DNA of 62,000 nucleotides, taken from Phoronis australis. Taxonomy: Eukaryota > Phoronida > Phoronidae. The notes below the pieces were generated by a model. It saw only the letters and a program-made list of their open reading frames with translations, had not been told where the DNA came from and did not search any database. The DNA is taken from NCBI GenBank assembly GCA_002633005.1, contig NMRA01000554.1:1-62000 (forward strand), written 5' to 3'. Below are positions 21,150-33,377 of the stretch, piece by piece; within the stretch, counting starts at the first letter, position 1; each line of letters begins with the position of its first letter. The translations under genes and the position numbers were made by a program.

Positions 21150-24075
21150 ATGGGTCGAAAAAGTACTAAGAATTTTGTCCGGATGGACAGTGTGACAGCT
21201 TTATTTTATGTGGCAAAACTGAAGCAAAGACGGAAGTGAGTAAATGTATATAAAAATATTGTTTTAAACTCTACAACAGCTGTTTTTGTGATTGGTGATG
21301 AAAACTCGATATTAATTGAATGCTGCTAGTACGATTTATAGTCTGCAGTGTTTGAAGAAATAATTTTATGAAAATCTCCGATTCTTCAGTTCTGTAACAT
21401 CATTTCAGGAGCGTACAAGGAAGATGTGCGAGTTACGACATAATTGGTAATATTTGTTCAATGATACATTGATTCTTTCTTCTCTTCTCCTTCAGGATGA
21501 AAGTAGAAGTAGTGAAAGGCCTTCTGAAATCAGCGAAAGATTGTTTAAATAACAAAAAGACTCTAGCGAAAAATATAAAAAGTAAGTACATGTACTACGA
21601 AGACTTATATACGTAGCTTGGCAAGGAGCATTAAAAGTATTTAGACAATTATTCTGTACGCTAAAACAGTGTATAGCCTAAAAATACAAAAGTTTAATGT
21701 TATATAATTAACACCAAGTATTCGAAAGTTGAAATGGTGCAGCATTGATGGTGTATTTTACAGAGTTCTCGGCGGATCCAAAAGTGGCACAAGGATTCCG
21801 GCAACTTTTCGAGAAGATCGGAGAAATTAAAGTGCAATTGGATACCAATCGGGAACAGGTTGAAGCTGAAATCAAGAGTATCGATAGGTCAGTGAGAACC
21901 ACGAAAATAACCGAACATTACATTCTCAAATCGTCTAAGATTTTGCACCACGAGAAGAAAATTGAGACCACGTTTAAGCGTATTATTCAAATTCTTTGAA
22001 TAAGATGTGTTTTTGTCTGATGTTTGATTAATATTTTAATGGGGCGTGTTTCATTACTTCAGGTGTCTCACAGAAGGGTTGAGGCCCCATAGTCCTCCTT
22101 TGAATTCGTGCCTGCAGGCAACAGTGTACAATGGATATTAAAAATATATTTACAGTACCTCAGCTGCTGCCGTAAGATTAGAGAAAAAGTTCCGTACCGC
22201 CAGCGACGAATTGGCCAGACTGAAAACGGTAACTATCTAAAGAAAGCGTAGAATTTTTCAAGCTATATCCCATTAGAGAAATTAGGCATATGCGTCTTAT
22301 CCTAACTTAAAGTAGTAGACATGTGTCCTTAGTCTGTTTGACTGTTTTTTGTGCATTTTGACCATTGTTTTTAAAAGTACCCAAGTTTTAATCAACTAGT
22401 TAATCTTGTATATCAAAGCTACTCTGATATTACGCTCTTCAGGATATATTTTTTACAATTATATAATTATACGATTATATCAAGATTAGAGTACATCTAT
22501 AACCAGGACTTTGTTATTTTAAGCGCAAGATAAAATGTTATCGCTGACGAACCCTCACACAAAAGGGTTCTCGGAAAAACATTTCATGTTTTACAGAAAG
22601 AAGGCGACTTACAAAATCGTCTCTTCAAATTACCCCCCGGCGAAGGGCCACATCAAAAGAAAAGGGCCAAAATCTACGCCCAGCTAGAAGGACTTAAGAC
22701 GAGAATAATTTCACATGGTAGTCTCGTCAAGACATCCGTTTGTGAATTAAATAAGGTGAGCGTAGCAAACAAACGCGCGAATGAAAATCTAAAGTGGTAA
22801 AACCATTAGTGCGGTGGGCATGAACTTCAGGTTGTGTAGAACCTTACCGACAAGTGTGTGTAGTTAACTAGGTATCTACAAAACCACGTTTTTAACTCAA
22901 TTATATATTTTCTGAAAACAAAAAGCCTACAGAATCTGTTTTTTTACTATTTACCAGTCTGCCGTCTATTGGGTCGCGTGACCATGTCTTTAAATAAAGT
23001 TTACAATCAAAGAAAGGGACATTGATAGCAAAACAACGGTGTCAATAGCGTGACCAATTTTCAATAAGATACAAAAGATTTCGATGAAATCTCAAAAACG
23101 TTGTTATCTTTTCTAAATAATCGTTTCGTTGTCTTTTTATGCAACTATATTTTTTTTCATAAAACCATAGAAGTTCAATTTTCGATTGTCCCTCAAACAA
23201 AAATGGAACACTTTAATTAAGGAAGTCCCTAAGGGCAGGCTATGGGCATATCTCATACTTGAAGCCCTGAAAAGGCAGTTAAAACTGTGCATCCACTAAA
23301 AAGCCCATTTAGCCATTATTCTAAATGCTCATCAATGACAGGTCAAACGATGGGAGCCATTTACAGACTGACGATTTTACGCTTGTGTTTCAGTTGATTG
23401 CCGTAATGGACGACATGGCGTATGGCTATTTACGCATCGACGACGACGATTCCTGCAGGTTAGGAACCTAAAATTTCATAAAATACCTCACCAATGTCTA
23501 TGCATAACTTTCAATCAAGTTGGGTCTTTGAAAGTGTAAATGAACAGAGGCGTGTTTATGCGGCCACCCTTTCTCTCCGTTTTCTCGTAGGCATGTTTTA
23601 TGGCACTGTGTATTTCAACTCATGGATAGACAATTTTAAATTTTAAAACGACCCGTATTACAGATGGGCACGCGGCTGTAGTTTTTTGCTACTTATCACT
23701 TTTCGTCGTCGTCATCATGAACTTGATTGCCATCGTAGTCGACGACATTGCTTTCCAATAAATTAACATGGTTTCATTATGTTTTTCAGTGTGTCTGTCG
23801 ATAACTGCGCCACTAACATGACCGTGCTGCAGGAGACGTCACAAGTTGTTACGACGTGTAGTGCAGAGAAGGTTGACCGTGCAGTAGAATGTGACATTGT
23901 GGGTGCTCATGAACAATCTAGCGAGTTGCCAAGTGTCGAAAGTCAAACAGTCCATGAAACAGAAATGGCGGAGAACCAGATACCACCGATATCTCTTGCA
24001 GAAAACTCGATTCGCACCATGGGAACGGAGATACATATTTATGCACAGGCGATTTCAATGTCTCAAAATTGTTAA
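21150..24075 (+). CDS. Tandem unknown gene family, copy A (seven exons, 292 residues)
   Basis: Exons: 21150-21235, 21496-21581, 21764-21887, 22156-22228, 22597-22755, 23394-23458, 23790-24075 (879 nt including the stop). All introns are GT..AG, and each exon has the same phase in copies C and D. An in-frame TAG lies six codons before the ATG. The protein is basic and lysine-rich in exons 1-2 and helix/coiled-coil-like in exons 3-5 (for example ADPKVAQGFRQLFEKIGEIK). It has an acidic RIDDDDS block in exon 6 and a polar 95-residue tail in exon 7 rich in S, T, E and Q. No signal peptide, membrane segment or known catalytic motif is seen, so a cytosolic or nuclear protein is likely. I do not recognise the family. 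Exons 1-6 are slow-changing and exon 7 fast-changing between copies. Confidence 0.8.
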
Positions 24076-24415
24076 TGGTTACAAAATGTCTCAACGGACT
24101 GCAGGAAATCTGTGACTTTTGACAATTCTTCCAGAGACAATATTGATTCTCTCTAACTATTAAATTCACTCAGTAGCGTGAAGAGGTTTGGTGATACCCT
24201 GAGGCAATTTCCTTTATTGGATTCCTGCCTTCGACCCACGTAGGTCTCGGCAGTTGAGCCGTTTATTTTTCGGCCTAACAGTTGCTTTTTGCTCCCCACT
24301 TCGTTCCTGTCGGTTTTTTGTTGAATACGATTTTCCGTCGATCTCCCCCAGCCCCCAGCCCCCCCCCCCCGACTGGAGATACTCCAGTATTGGAGTGACG
24401 TGTTTCACCGGAACA

Positions 24416-24439
24416 NNNNNNNNNNNNNNNNNNNNNNNN
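24416..24439. other. Assembly gap (24 N) next to a poly-C tract
   Basis: In the sister segment the same place (30723 to ~30812) holds about 90 bp, so the N count here under-reports the missing sequence. Confidence 0.8.
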
Positions 24440-25279
24440 ACCTCTGCACGCTGCTTTGTTCACTTGTGTCAGCTGCCTATTTGTATCCGCACATCTTGCC
24501 AAAAAAGACGTCAGGTATGTTTCTGTACATGCGACATCTGTACAAGGAAGAAGCGTTCCAGGCTCGATCTGTTATATACAGACGCTTCAGCTACTGGTCG
24601 GAAATCATCGTACTCTAGCTCATAATTGGATGACAAAGAGTAGCCCTAGAAATTTGCACATACATGTACAGGGTGACCTAAAAAACAGACACAATAGTTT
24701 GTATAAAATTTAGAATTTTATGATTTTAGCAGAGCAAAAAGTTTCAACACAAACTGTATCGTATGATTTAACTTTGTGGAAAGATCATCTGTTGTCTGTC
24801 GTCTAGGTTTACTAACGTATAGGTGCAATTAAAAGTTCTATGTGTTCCTGTTTTTGTCACCCTGAACATATCAAATATTTCAATGCACAAACGGCGTCAT
24901 TTGGTTGATTTACGCCGCATTTGTTTATTATCTTATTTTGTCAGCATTTGCTTAATGATCTATTTTTGTAAATTAACTAAAATAAAATATAATAAAAACA
25001 TCAAAATTACTTTGTGTTCGTTTTGATTAATGACAAAACCAATCCAAAGACGAAGCCAAGCGTAATATTAAGAGCTATTTTTCCCAATGAAAAGTAGACT
25101 TTATCAATCTCATTAGAAAAATTCAGGCCTCGTTCCAATTTGCTCTGACCTGATCTTGAAATAAGCAAAACTATGACAGGCAAGAGACTCTTTAGTAATA
25201 ACTGCATGTGACGTCCCAGGGTGCTCACCTTAAAGTGTGTATTCAAAGGTCCGATTTATCAATAGTAGAAGTTTCGTCT

Positions 25280-25800
25280 ATATCCGGAATTAGGCGCACA
25301 CGCCTCTTAGAGAACCGTTTTACTAAAACCATGCTTCAGAGTCGCACCCCATCTATTTTTTATTATTCTCTGCTATTTTGTTCTTGGAATGCGGTCAAGA
25401 ATACTGCTTAGAAAAAAATTAAGGGACATTACCGGTTTTACGGAAAACACATTTTGGGGATTAATTTCAGATTAGAGAGATTTGTTGAAGTGACAAGATT
25501 GGCCAGATCTATAAAATAACTACGATTTACCTATATCAGAAACTGCGTATATGTCCGGAATTAGGCGCATATGCTATTTGGAGAACCATTTGAGAAAAAC
25601 CATGCTCGAAAGTCATGCTTCAGAGTCGCTTCCTATTTATTTTGTAATCGTCTATTTTGCTCATGGAATGCTGTCAAGAATCTTCTCTAAGCAAAGCTAA
25701 AGGGACATTTTCTGTTTTACGGAAAACACATTTTAGAGATTATTGTTAGATGAGATACATTCATTGAAGTTATTATCTTGGCCCGATCTATAAAATAACA
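25280..25800. repeat. Two-unit tandem repeat in the 3' flank
   Basis: Each unit runs from ggaattaggcgca to gatctataaaataac (25280-25520, 25557-25800). The pair also occurs at 31660-32150 and 44430-44945. The copy D flank has only one unit (about 54750-55005). Confidence 0.65.
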
Positions 25801-25964
25801 CAATTTCCTTTTGGCGATTTTATTGCAATCCGCCAAATATCACTGTCCTCTGTTAGACATTCGACGATATCAAGACTAATGTAATATTTCTAATGTTCAA
25901 CGCGTCAGGTTTTGACGCGGCGCCCAGAAATAATAATGCACAAAAGTTCCTCCTCCTTCACAAG

Positions 25965-26000
25965 TATAAAAACATTAAAACGTCTTTTCCCACAAGTAGT
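25965..26000 (+). promoter_or_regulatory. Possible TATA promoter in the 3' flank
   Basis: TATAAAAA (25965-25972) is followed about 30 bp later by tagtcactga. The arrangement is kept in flanks B (~32327) and C (45089), but the TATA is lost in flank D (~55630). No clear coding region follows. Confidence 0.25.
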
Positions 26001-26738
26001 CACTGAGCTGATCTTAACTGTTATACCCTGATATTCCAACTAGGAACCATACACTTTACATGTGCCAGGATCTCTTGTTTGAGAAAGAATCTGGGAAATG
26101 CGCTGTCACACAAAATCGAATGTGCCGGTGTCCACAATAACACGTACACCCTAAAGTTATCAAATTTCGAAACATATCTCAGAAATGGCTTATTCGATTT
26201 TGATGAAACTTTCATGTAGCATATTTTATGCATTGTTCTTTAAAACTCTGATAGCAAATGTTTTTAAAATCTTCCACTTTTGCCTGACGGGCTATCAAAG
26301 TATAGGAATTTTATGATTTTATTGAAAAATTCAAAAGTTTCCTGCAACGAAAACGAAGTGATAATTTATAAAACCGTAACATGGTATTTGAGATTTCATC
26401 TTGAATATTTATATCAAATGAAATTTGGCCATGTTATTGATACGTTTTTTAATTGAATGATTTTCCAATTCAGACTAGCAACGACAAAGGTCCGGAATTC
26501 CCTTGCTTTACTTTACAATCAGTTTGTAGAGAATTTAAATGAAATAAAATGTACATCCTGGCTGCGTTTTAATAAACAGAAACATTTGAGCCTAAAATCA
26601 AATTCTACAGGCTTTCTCATTTACGATGAGCGACCCTCACGGAATTTTTTAAGACCCAAAGCGCTTCTTTTAAGAATTCAACATTTACACCTAAACAGAG
26701 ATGAAATATAGCTTTAAATAAAACCCGGCACTAATACA

Positions 26739-26783
26739 GCGTTCACGTGAGGTTCGTGGATTGGAAAAATCACACGTGAACGC
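26739..26783. repeat. Inverted repeat with paired E-boxes
   Basis: GCGTTCACGTG (26739-26749) and CACGTGAACGC (26773-26783) are exact reverse complements 23 bp apart. Each contains CACGTG. The pair is also present from 33091 in the duplicated segment, while flank C has a worn form (45897-45957). Confidence 0.7.
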
Positions 26784-27025
26784 TCGTCAGACGTCTTAGC
26801 ATTCTTCGCATTGTCTGACCCCAGATCAACTGGCAGATCCGACTTCTTAGCTTGAGGAACCTAGTTTCCAGTTACTTAAGTAGTGCTTTGCAGTGGTCAG
26901 GGAGGTTTTCGACACCCATGGCGACATTGCTTAAGTGACACATTATTTCTGGTTTGTATTCCATCACAGAAGATTTCTGTTGCAGTTTACATTGCCTTAA
27001 AAGAATACCGTACCGATTGATCATT

Positions 27026-29626
27026 ACTTGGGTATTACTTGGGTGCAGAACCAGCGTCGTCTCACTCGGGGCAGACCCATAGATGCTCGGTTTTCCATGT
27101 CATCTAGTCAGACAACGTCCTTTGACTAACCACTCCAACCAACTGCTGATTACACAGTTGTCTTACCCGGCCATGCAACCGACTATAAGCACCACAGGCT
27201 CTCTCATATTCAAACAACTGCATTCTGTCAATTGCATCTCCATTCTCCCGTGGCTCCACCTCTCTAAGCGCTCCGAGAATCTCACTCTCTCCCAATCTGA
27301 AGGCGCCAAGTATCGGTGCATTTCCCTCTAACTTGTCCGTTTTCTCATTTCCGGCGACCCCGGTATGCCCAGGGGAGAATATCCAAGTCAGCTTTCTCAG
27401 TCCACTGTTTTGTAAATGCAGCAGCCACTCAGGTTTGAGATATTCCTTTTCGATATTTCTCAACATGCACTGAGAGTCTGTCACAATAAGTGTACAGTGC
27501 TTTCCTGTAGCCATGCAAGTGCCTTTTCAGCAGCAACCTCCTCCATCTTCATACTAGATGTCGTGAGCTCATATGCCTCACCATTTTCCGCTACTATTTT
27601 GCCATCCACATTGACTACATAGTCCCATCCAGATCTTTCTCCTCTTTTAACTGATCCATCAGTGTACACCACAGCATCTCACTCACTACAATTTTCATAG
27701 ACCAGCTCAAGAACTTCACTGTTATCTGCACAAGCCGCCCTCTCACGACATTCTCGGCCCATAGTAATGACAACGCTGGTGAAACTGCTAACTGTTTTGT
27801 CATCCACCTTCATATACTCTTCTCCTCTGCGAACCAGATCCAGCTCACACACTCTTTCTAGTGTGGTTTCCGCTGCTGCCAACTATGATTTGCCACTCTT
27901 TAATCTGGTGCCTTTGGGTACAGTCAACTGATCATGCAAGAGATGTTTCCTGTTTTTAGCCACCCGGAACATTGCTTTCACCTGGGCTAGTCTGTGCCTT
28001 TGTTCAGTACTCGAGAGCCCAAGAATGTATCTCATTGCTGCTGTTGGGGCGTCCTGAGTACATCCAAGGATAATTCAAATCCCGTTGTTCTGTATCCTCT
28101 ATAATTTCATCATTTGTGTTTTGGATGCTGTGATGATGCCCAAACCGTAATCAATGACTGACAATACTACCTACTTGCATAAAATCAATAGCTGGCGTTG
28201 TTCTACTCTACAGGTAGTCATGGTCTTTAATGCAGCTAGTCCATGTGCGCGCCACTTAATTAGGTGGTTCACGTGCTCTTTGTAACTCAGCGTTCTGTCA
28301 AACATTATCCTCAGGTACTTAAGGCCAGGTACTCTTTCCACATCCTCTCCCTCTATTCTCACTTGTGTCAGGTCTTTGCGTACTATATGGTTATCCAAAG
28401 AACACCACAGCGCTGCTGCCTTAGCGGGGTTCACAACTGCATTATATCCATCGCACCATTCATTGATCTCCTTCAGAGCCTTTCCCGCAACCTCAACCAT
28501 GTCATCTCTGTTGGTGCCTGCTGTGTATATAAGGGCATCATCTGCGAAAGTTAGTATTCTTCACCCTGGTATAGTCATATTCGCAAGCCGACTCGTGTAG
28601 ATCTTGTACATTATTGGTGACAGTGGTGATCCTTGTGGAAGTCCAGGAGTTATAGTAGCTGGATTCGACACCCACTGCTCCAATCGTAGCGGAGCCGTGC
28701 GTTTCATTAGTGCGCTTGCCACCCAGTTAATAAGATGCGGCTCCAGCTGACAATCGACCAGCAGGTTCATAAGTTTTTCGTATGATACCCGGTTATAGGC
28801 GTCTTCAAGATCAATTGCCACTGCTATAGTTTCATCCTTCCTCTGAAATGTCTCTTAAGTGTCATAGGCAAAAATTGCGGCGTTTGCCCATGTATCTTTT
28901 CCTCTTCTGTAGCTACCAAGAGTTGCACGTAATTCCCCCAAGACCTCAAGATTGTATACAATGATCTGTGCCACCATTTTCTCCATCAATTTACCGTCGG
29001 TATTTTGCATAGTGATCACTCTATAACCATTGAGCTTCGTGTGACCCCTGCCTGGTTTTGGTATCACCGCCAGGTAACTATGTAACCAATCTTCCTGAAC
29101 CTCTGCCATGCTTAGGCTCTCTGTGTACATATTGGCCAAATTTTGTAGCTCCTGGTCAGACAGACTGCCTAGCATGTTGTTATCGATTTGATCAGGTCCC
29201 CGTGCCGCGTTCTTTGATCTTGACAGTGTAGATTTGATATCTTTAACAGTAAAACTTATAGGAGAAGCCGTGCCACTGATGAAGCTATGCATTTTGTCTT
29301 TCACTTTGACTCTTTCGTCAAGAATTTTCTGGTCAGTCTGTTCCAGGTATTGGCCTAAAAAGGCAGGGCCCTTGCTTTCAGCAGTTTCCAAGAGTGTTCC
29401 GTCGGCTAGTTTGATGGACCTGTTAGTTGTGGCAGATTTTCGTTTATTCATACTTTTGTGTAGGTGCCAAAACTCCCCAAGAGCCCGGTAATTTCGAACG
29501 TTGTTGAAAAACATCTCCCGGCGTTCACTCTTGGCCCGTTTGGTTTTGGTTTTAAAATCCTGAACTGCCTTCTTCATTTCATCTTTAGCCAATTCAATTT
29601 TTTCCTCTGTTGCTTGTTTCTTGGTT
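27026..29626 (-). pseudogene. Non-LTR retrotransposon, RT and RNase H, copy 1
   Basis: Read on the minus strand: a lysine/arginine-rich linker (from 29592) and the RT fingers/palm (to ~28855). Then come RT motifs including a GLPQGSPLSP box (~28630) and the catalytic FADD (28535-28549), followed by thumb sequence to ~28170 and an RNase H domain at ~27130-27680. The RNase H shows YTDGS, a following E in KMEEVAAEKAL, VTDSQ and H-T-G-V-A-G-N-E-K-T-D. This combination is typical of I/R1-type elements. Several in-frame stops and frame changes (for example one just before the FADD frame) make it inactive as it stands. The 5' part is cut off by the contig join at 29627. The 3' end has the short repeat acttgggtattacttggg. 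Confidence 0.85.
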
Positions 29627-29627
29627 G
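29627..29627. other. Single-N contig join
   Basis: Sequence right of the N (29628 on) repeats 23322 onward, and sequence left of it (to 29626) matches up to 35816. The 6.3-kb repeat is thus exactly bounded by the N. Confidence 0.85.
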
Positions 29628-29701
29628 NCTAAATGCTCATCAATGACAGGTCAAACGATGGGAGCCATTTACAGACTGACGATTTTACGCTTGTGTTTCA
29701 G

Positions 29702-30383
29702 TTGGTTGCCGTAATGGACGACATGGCGTATGGCTATTTACGCATCGACGACGACGATTCCTGCAGGTTAGGAACCTAAAATTTCATAAAATATCTCACC
29801 AATGTCTATGCATAACTTTCAATCAAGTTAGGTCTTTGAAAGTGTAAATGAACAGAGGCGTGTTTATGCGGCCACCCTTTCTCTCCGTTTTCTCGTAGGC
29901 ATGTTTTATGGCACTGTGTTTTTCAACTCATGGATAGACAAATTTAAATCTTAAAACGACCCGTATTACAGATGGGCACGCGGCTGTAGTTTTTTGCTAC
30001 TTATCACTTTTCGTCGTCGTCATCATGAACTTGATTGCCATTGTAGTCGACGACATTGCTTTCCAATAAATTAACATGGTTTCATTATGTTTTTCAGTGT
30101 GTCTGTCGATAACTGCGCCACTAACATGACCGTGCTGCAGGAGACGTCACAAGTTGTTATGACGTGTAGTGCAGAGAAGGTTGACCGTGCAGTAGAATGT
30201 GACATTGTGGGTGCTCATGAACAATCTAGCGAGTTGCCAAGTGTCGAAAGTCAAACAGTTCATGACACAGAAATCGCGGAGAACCAGATACCACCGATAT
30301 CTCTTGCAGAAAACTCAATTCGCACCATGGGAACGGAGCTACATATTTATGCACAGGCGATTTCAATGTCTCAAAATTGTTAA
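29702..30383 (+). CDS. Gene family copy B, exons 6 and 7 only
   Basis: Exon 6 is 29702-29766 and exon 7 is 30098-30383, with the same phases and splice sites as copy A and open to the stop. The encoded tail differs from A at a few positions (such as HDTEIAENQ against HETEMAENQ). Exons 1-5 are missing because the segment starts at the N in intron 5. If 29628-35816 is an allelic contig, this is simply the other allele of copy A. If it is real, it is a truncated gene. Confidence 0.6.
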
Positions 30384-33364
30384 TGGCTACAAAATGTCTC
30401 AACGGACTGCAGGAAATCTGTGACTTTTGACAATTCTTCCAGAGACAATATTGATTCTCTCTACCTACTAAATTCACTCAGTAGCGTGAAGAGGTTTGGT
30501 GATACTCTGAGGCAATTTCCTTTATTGGATTCCTGCCTTCGACCCACGTAGGTTTCGGCAGTTGAGCCGTTTATTTTTCGGCCTAACAGTTGCTTTTTGC
30601 TCCCCACTTCGTTCCTGTCGGTTTTTTGTTGAATACGATTTTCCGTCGATCTCCCCCAGCCCCCAGCCCCCCCCCCCCGACTGGAGATACTCCAGTATTG
30701 GAGTGACGTGTTTCACCGGAACATCCCGTATATTTCACGAATAGAAGTACCCCCGGACCTGTGCGCCTTCTCACGGTTTGGATTCCCTTCCATGTGAATG
30801 CTGCCGCCCCCCACCTCTGTACGCTGCTTTGTTCACTTGTGTCAGCTGCATATTTGTATCCGCACATCTTGCCAAAAAAGACGCCAGGTATGTTTCTGTA
30901 CATGCGACATCTGTACAAGGAAGAAGCGTTCCAGGCTCTATCTGTTATATACAGACGCTTCAGCTACTGGTCGGAAATAAATCATCGTACTCTAGCTCAT
31001 AATTGGATGACAAAGCGTAGCCCTAGAAATTTGCACATACATGCACAGGGTGACCTAAAAAACAGACACAATAGTTTGTATAAAATTTAGAATTTTATGA
31101 TTTTAGCAGAGCAAAAAGTTTCAACACAAACTGTATCGTATGATTTAACTTTGTGGAAAGTTCATGTGTTGTCTGTCGTATAGGTTTACTAACGTATAGG
31201 TGCAATTAAAAGTTCTATGTGTTCCTGTTTTTGTCACCCTGAACATATCAAATATTTCAATGCACAAACGGCGTCATTTGGTTGATTTACGCTGCATTTG
31301 TTTATTATCTTATTTTGTCAGCATTTGCTTAATGATCTATTTTTGTAAATTAACTAAAATAAAATATAATAAAAACATCAAAATTACTTTGTGTTCGTTT
31401 TGATTAATGACAAAACCAATCCAAAGACGAAGCCAAGAGTAATATTAAGAGCTATTTTTCCCAATGAAAAGTAGACTTTATCAATCTCATTAGAAAAATT
31501 CAGGCCTCGTTCCAATTTGCTCTAACCTGATCTTGAAATAAGCAAAACTATGACAGGCAAGAGATTCTTTAGTAATAACTGCATGTGACGTCCCAGGGTG
31601 CTTACCTTAAAGTGTGTATTTAAATGTCCGATTTATCAATATTAGAAGTTTCGTCTATATCCGGAATTAGGCGCACACGCCTCTTAGAGAACCGTTTTAC
31701 TAAAACAATGTTTCAGAGTCGCACCCCATCTATTTTTTATTATTCTCTGCTATTTTGTCAAGAATCCTGCTTGGAAAAAAATTAAGGAACATTACCGGTT
31801 TTACGGAAAACACATTTTGGGGATTAGAGAGATTTGTTGAAGTGACAAGATTGGCCAGATCTATAAAATAACTACGATTTACCTATATCAGAAACTGCGT
31901 GTATGTCCGGAATTAGGCGCATATGCTATTTGGAGAACCATTTGAGAAAAATCATGCTCGAAAGTCATGCTTCAGAGTCGCGTCCCATTTATTTTGTAAT
32001 CGTCTATTTTGCTCTTGGAATGCTGTCAAGAATCTTCTCTAAGCAAAGCTAAAAGGACATTTTCTGTTTTACGGAAAACACATTTTGGAGATTATTGTTA
32101 GATGAGATACATTCATTGAAGTTATTATCTTGGCCCGATCTATAAAATAACACAATTTCCTTTTTGCGATTTTATTGCAATCCGCCAAATACCACTGTCC
32201 TCTGTTAGACATTCGACGATATCAAGACCAATGTAATATTTCTAATGTTCAACGCGTCAGGTTTTGACGCGGCGCCCAGAAATAATAATGCACAAAAGTT
32301 CCTCATCCTTCACAAGTATAAAAACATTAAAACGTCTTTTCCAAAAAGTAGTCACTGAGCTGATCTTAACTGTTATACCCTTATATTCCAACTAGAAACC
32401 ATACACTTTACATGTGCCAGGATCTCTTGTTTGAGAAATAATCTGGGAAATGCGCTGTCACACAAGGTCGAGTGTGCCGGTGTCCACAATAACACGTACA
32501 CCCTAAAGTTATTAAATTTCGAAACATATCTCAGAAATGGCTGATTCGATTCTGATGAAACTTTCATGTAGCATATTTTATGCATTGTTCTTTAAAACTC
32601 TGATAGCAAATGTTTTTAAAATGTTCCACTTTTGCCTGACGGGCTATCAAAGTATAGGAATTTTATGATTTTATTGAAAAATTCAAAAGTTTCCTGCAAC
32701 GAAAACGAAGTGATAATTTATAAAACTGTAACATGGTATTTGAGATTTCATCTTGAATATTTACATCAAATGAAATTTGGCCATGTTATTGATACGTTTT
32801 TTAATTGAATTATTTTCCAATTCAAACTAGCAACGACAAAGGTCCGGGATTCCCTTGCTTTACTTTACAATCAGTTTGTGGAGAATTTAAATGAAATAAA
32901 ATGTACATCCTGACTGCGTTTTAATAAACAAAAACATTTGAGCCTAAAATCAAATTCTACAGGCTTTCTTATTTACGATGAGCGACCCTCACGGAATTTT
33001 TTAAGCCCCAAAGCACTTCTTTTAAGAATTCAGCATTTACACCTAAACAGAGATGAAATATAGCTTTAAATAAAACCCGGCACTAATACAGCGTTCACGT
33101 GAGGTTCGTGGATTGGAAAAATCACACGTGAACGCTCGTCAGACTTCTTAGCATTCTTCGCATTGTCTGACCCCAGATCAACTGGCAGATCCGACTTCTT
33201 AGCTTGAGGAACCTAGTTTCCAGTTACTTAAATAGTGCTTTGCAGTGGTCAGGGAGGTTTTCGACACCCATGGCGACATTGCTTAAGTGACACATTATTT
33301 TTGGTTTGTATTCCATCACAGAAGATTTCCGTTACAGTTTACATTACCTTAAAAGTGTACCGTA
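30384..33364 (+). other. 3' flank of copy B
   Basis: Near-copy of 24076-27012. It fills the gap present there (30723-30812), and its poly-C tract at 30667-30678 is unbroken. Minus-strand ORF 32373-32585 and short plus-strand ORFs are shared with flank A but not with C or D. Confidence 0.55.
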
Positions 33365-33377
33365 CCGATTGATCATT
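33365..33377. repeat. Target-site duplication of the non-LTR element
   Basis: CCGATTGATCATT occurs here and at 36996-37008, on either side of the element. In flank C (46190) the matching site is uninterrupted (ggttgattatttacctgag). Confidence 0.7.

Larger units (their letters stand above)
24076..27012 (+). other. Conserved 3' flank of copy A
   Basis: The first ~290 bp (to the poly-C tract at 24356) are almost identical to 43188-43480 of copy C and probably include the 3' UTR. The rest aligns more loosely with 30384-33364, 43188-46190 and 52423-56060. AATAAA-like signals cluster at 24981-24994. A tandem repeat of about 275 bp lies at 25280-25520 and 25557-25800. The ORFs at 24254-24713, 26021-26233 and 26457-26711 are broken in at least one sister flank and are not annotated as genes. 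Confidence 0.55.

Noticed and set aside
24254-24713. Overlapping plus-strand ORFs of 72-123 residues after copy A
   Set aside because: They lie in the 3' UTR/flank and cross poly-C and N; sister flanks differ in frame. The 171-residue ORF at 43365-43880 is the same artefact.
26021-26233. 70-residue minus ORF shared with 32373-32585
   Set aside because: Shared only between segments that are near-identical (possible alleles); broken in flanks C and D.
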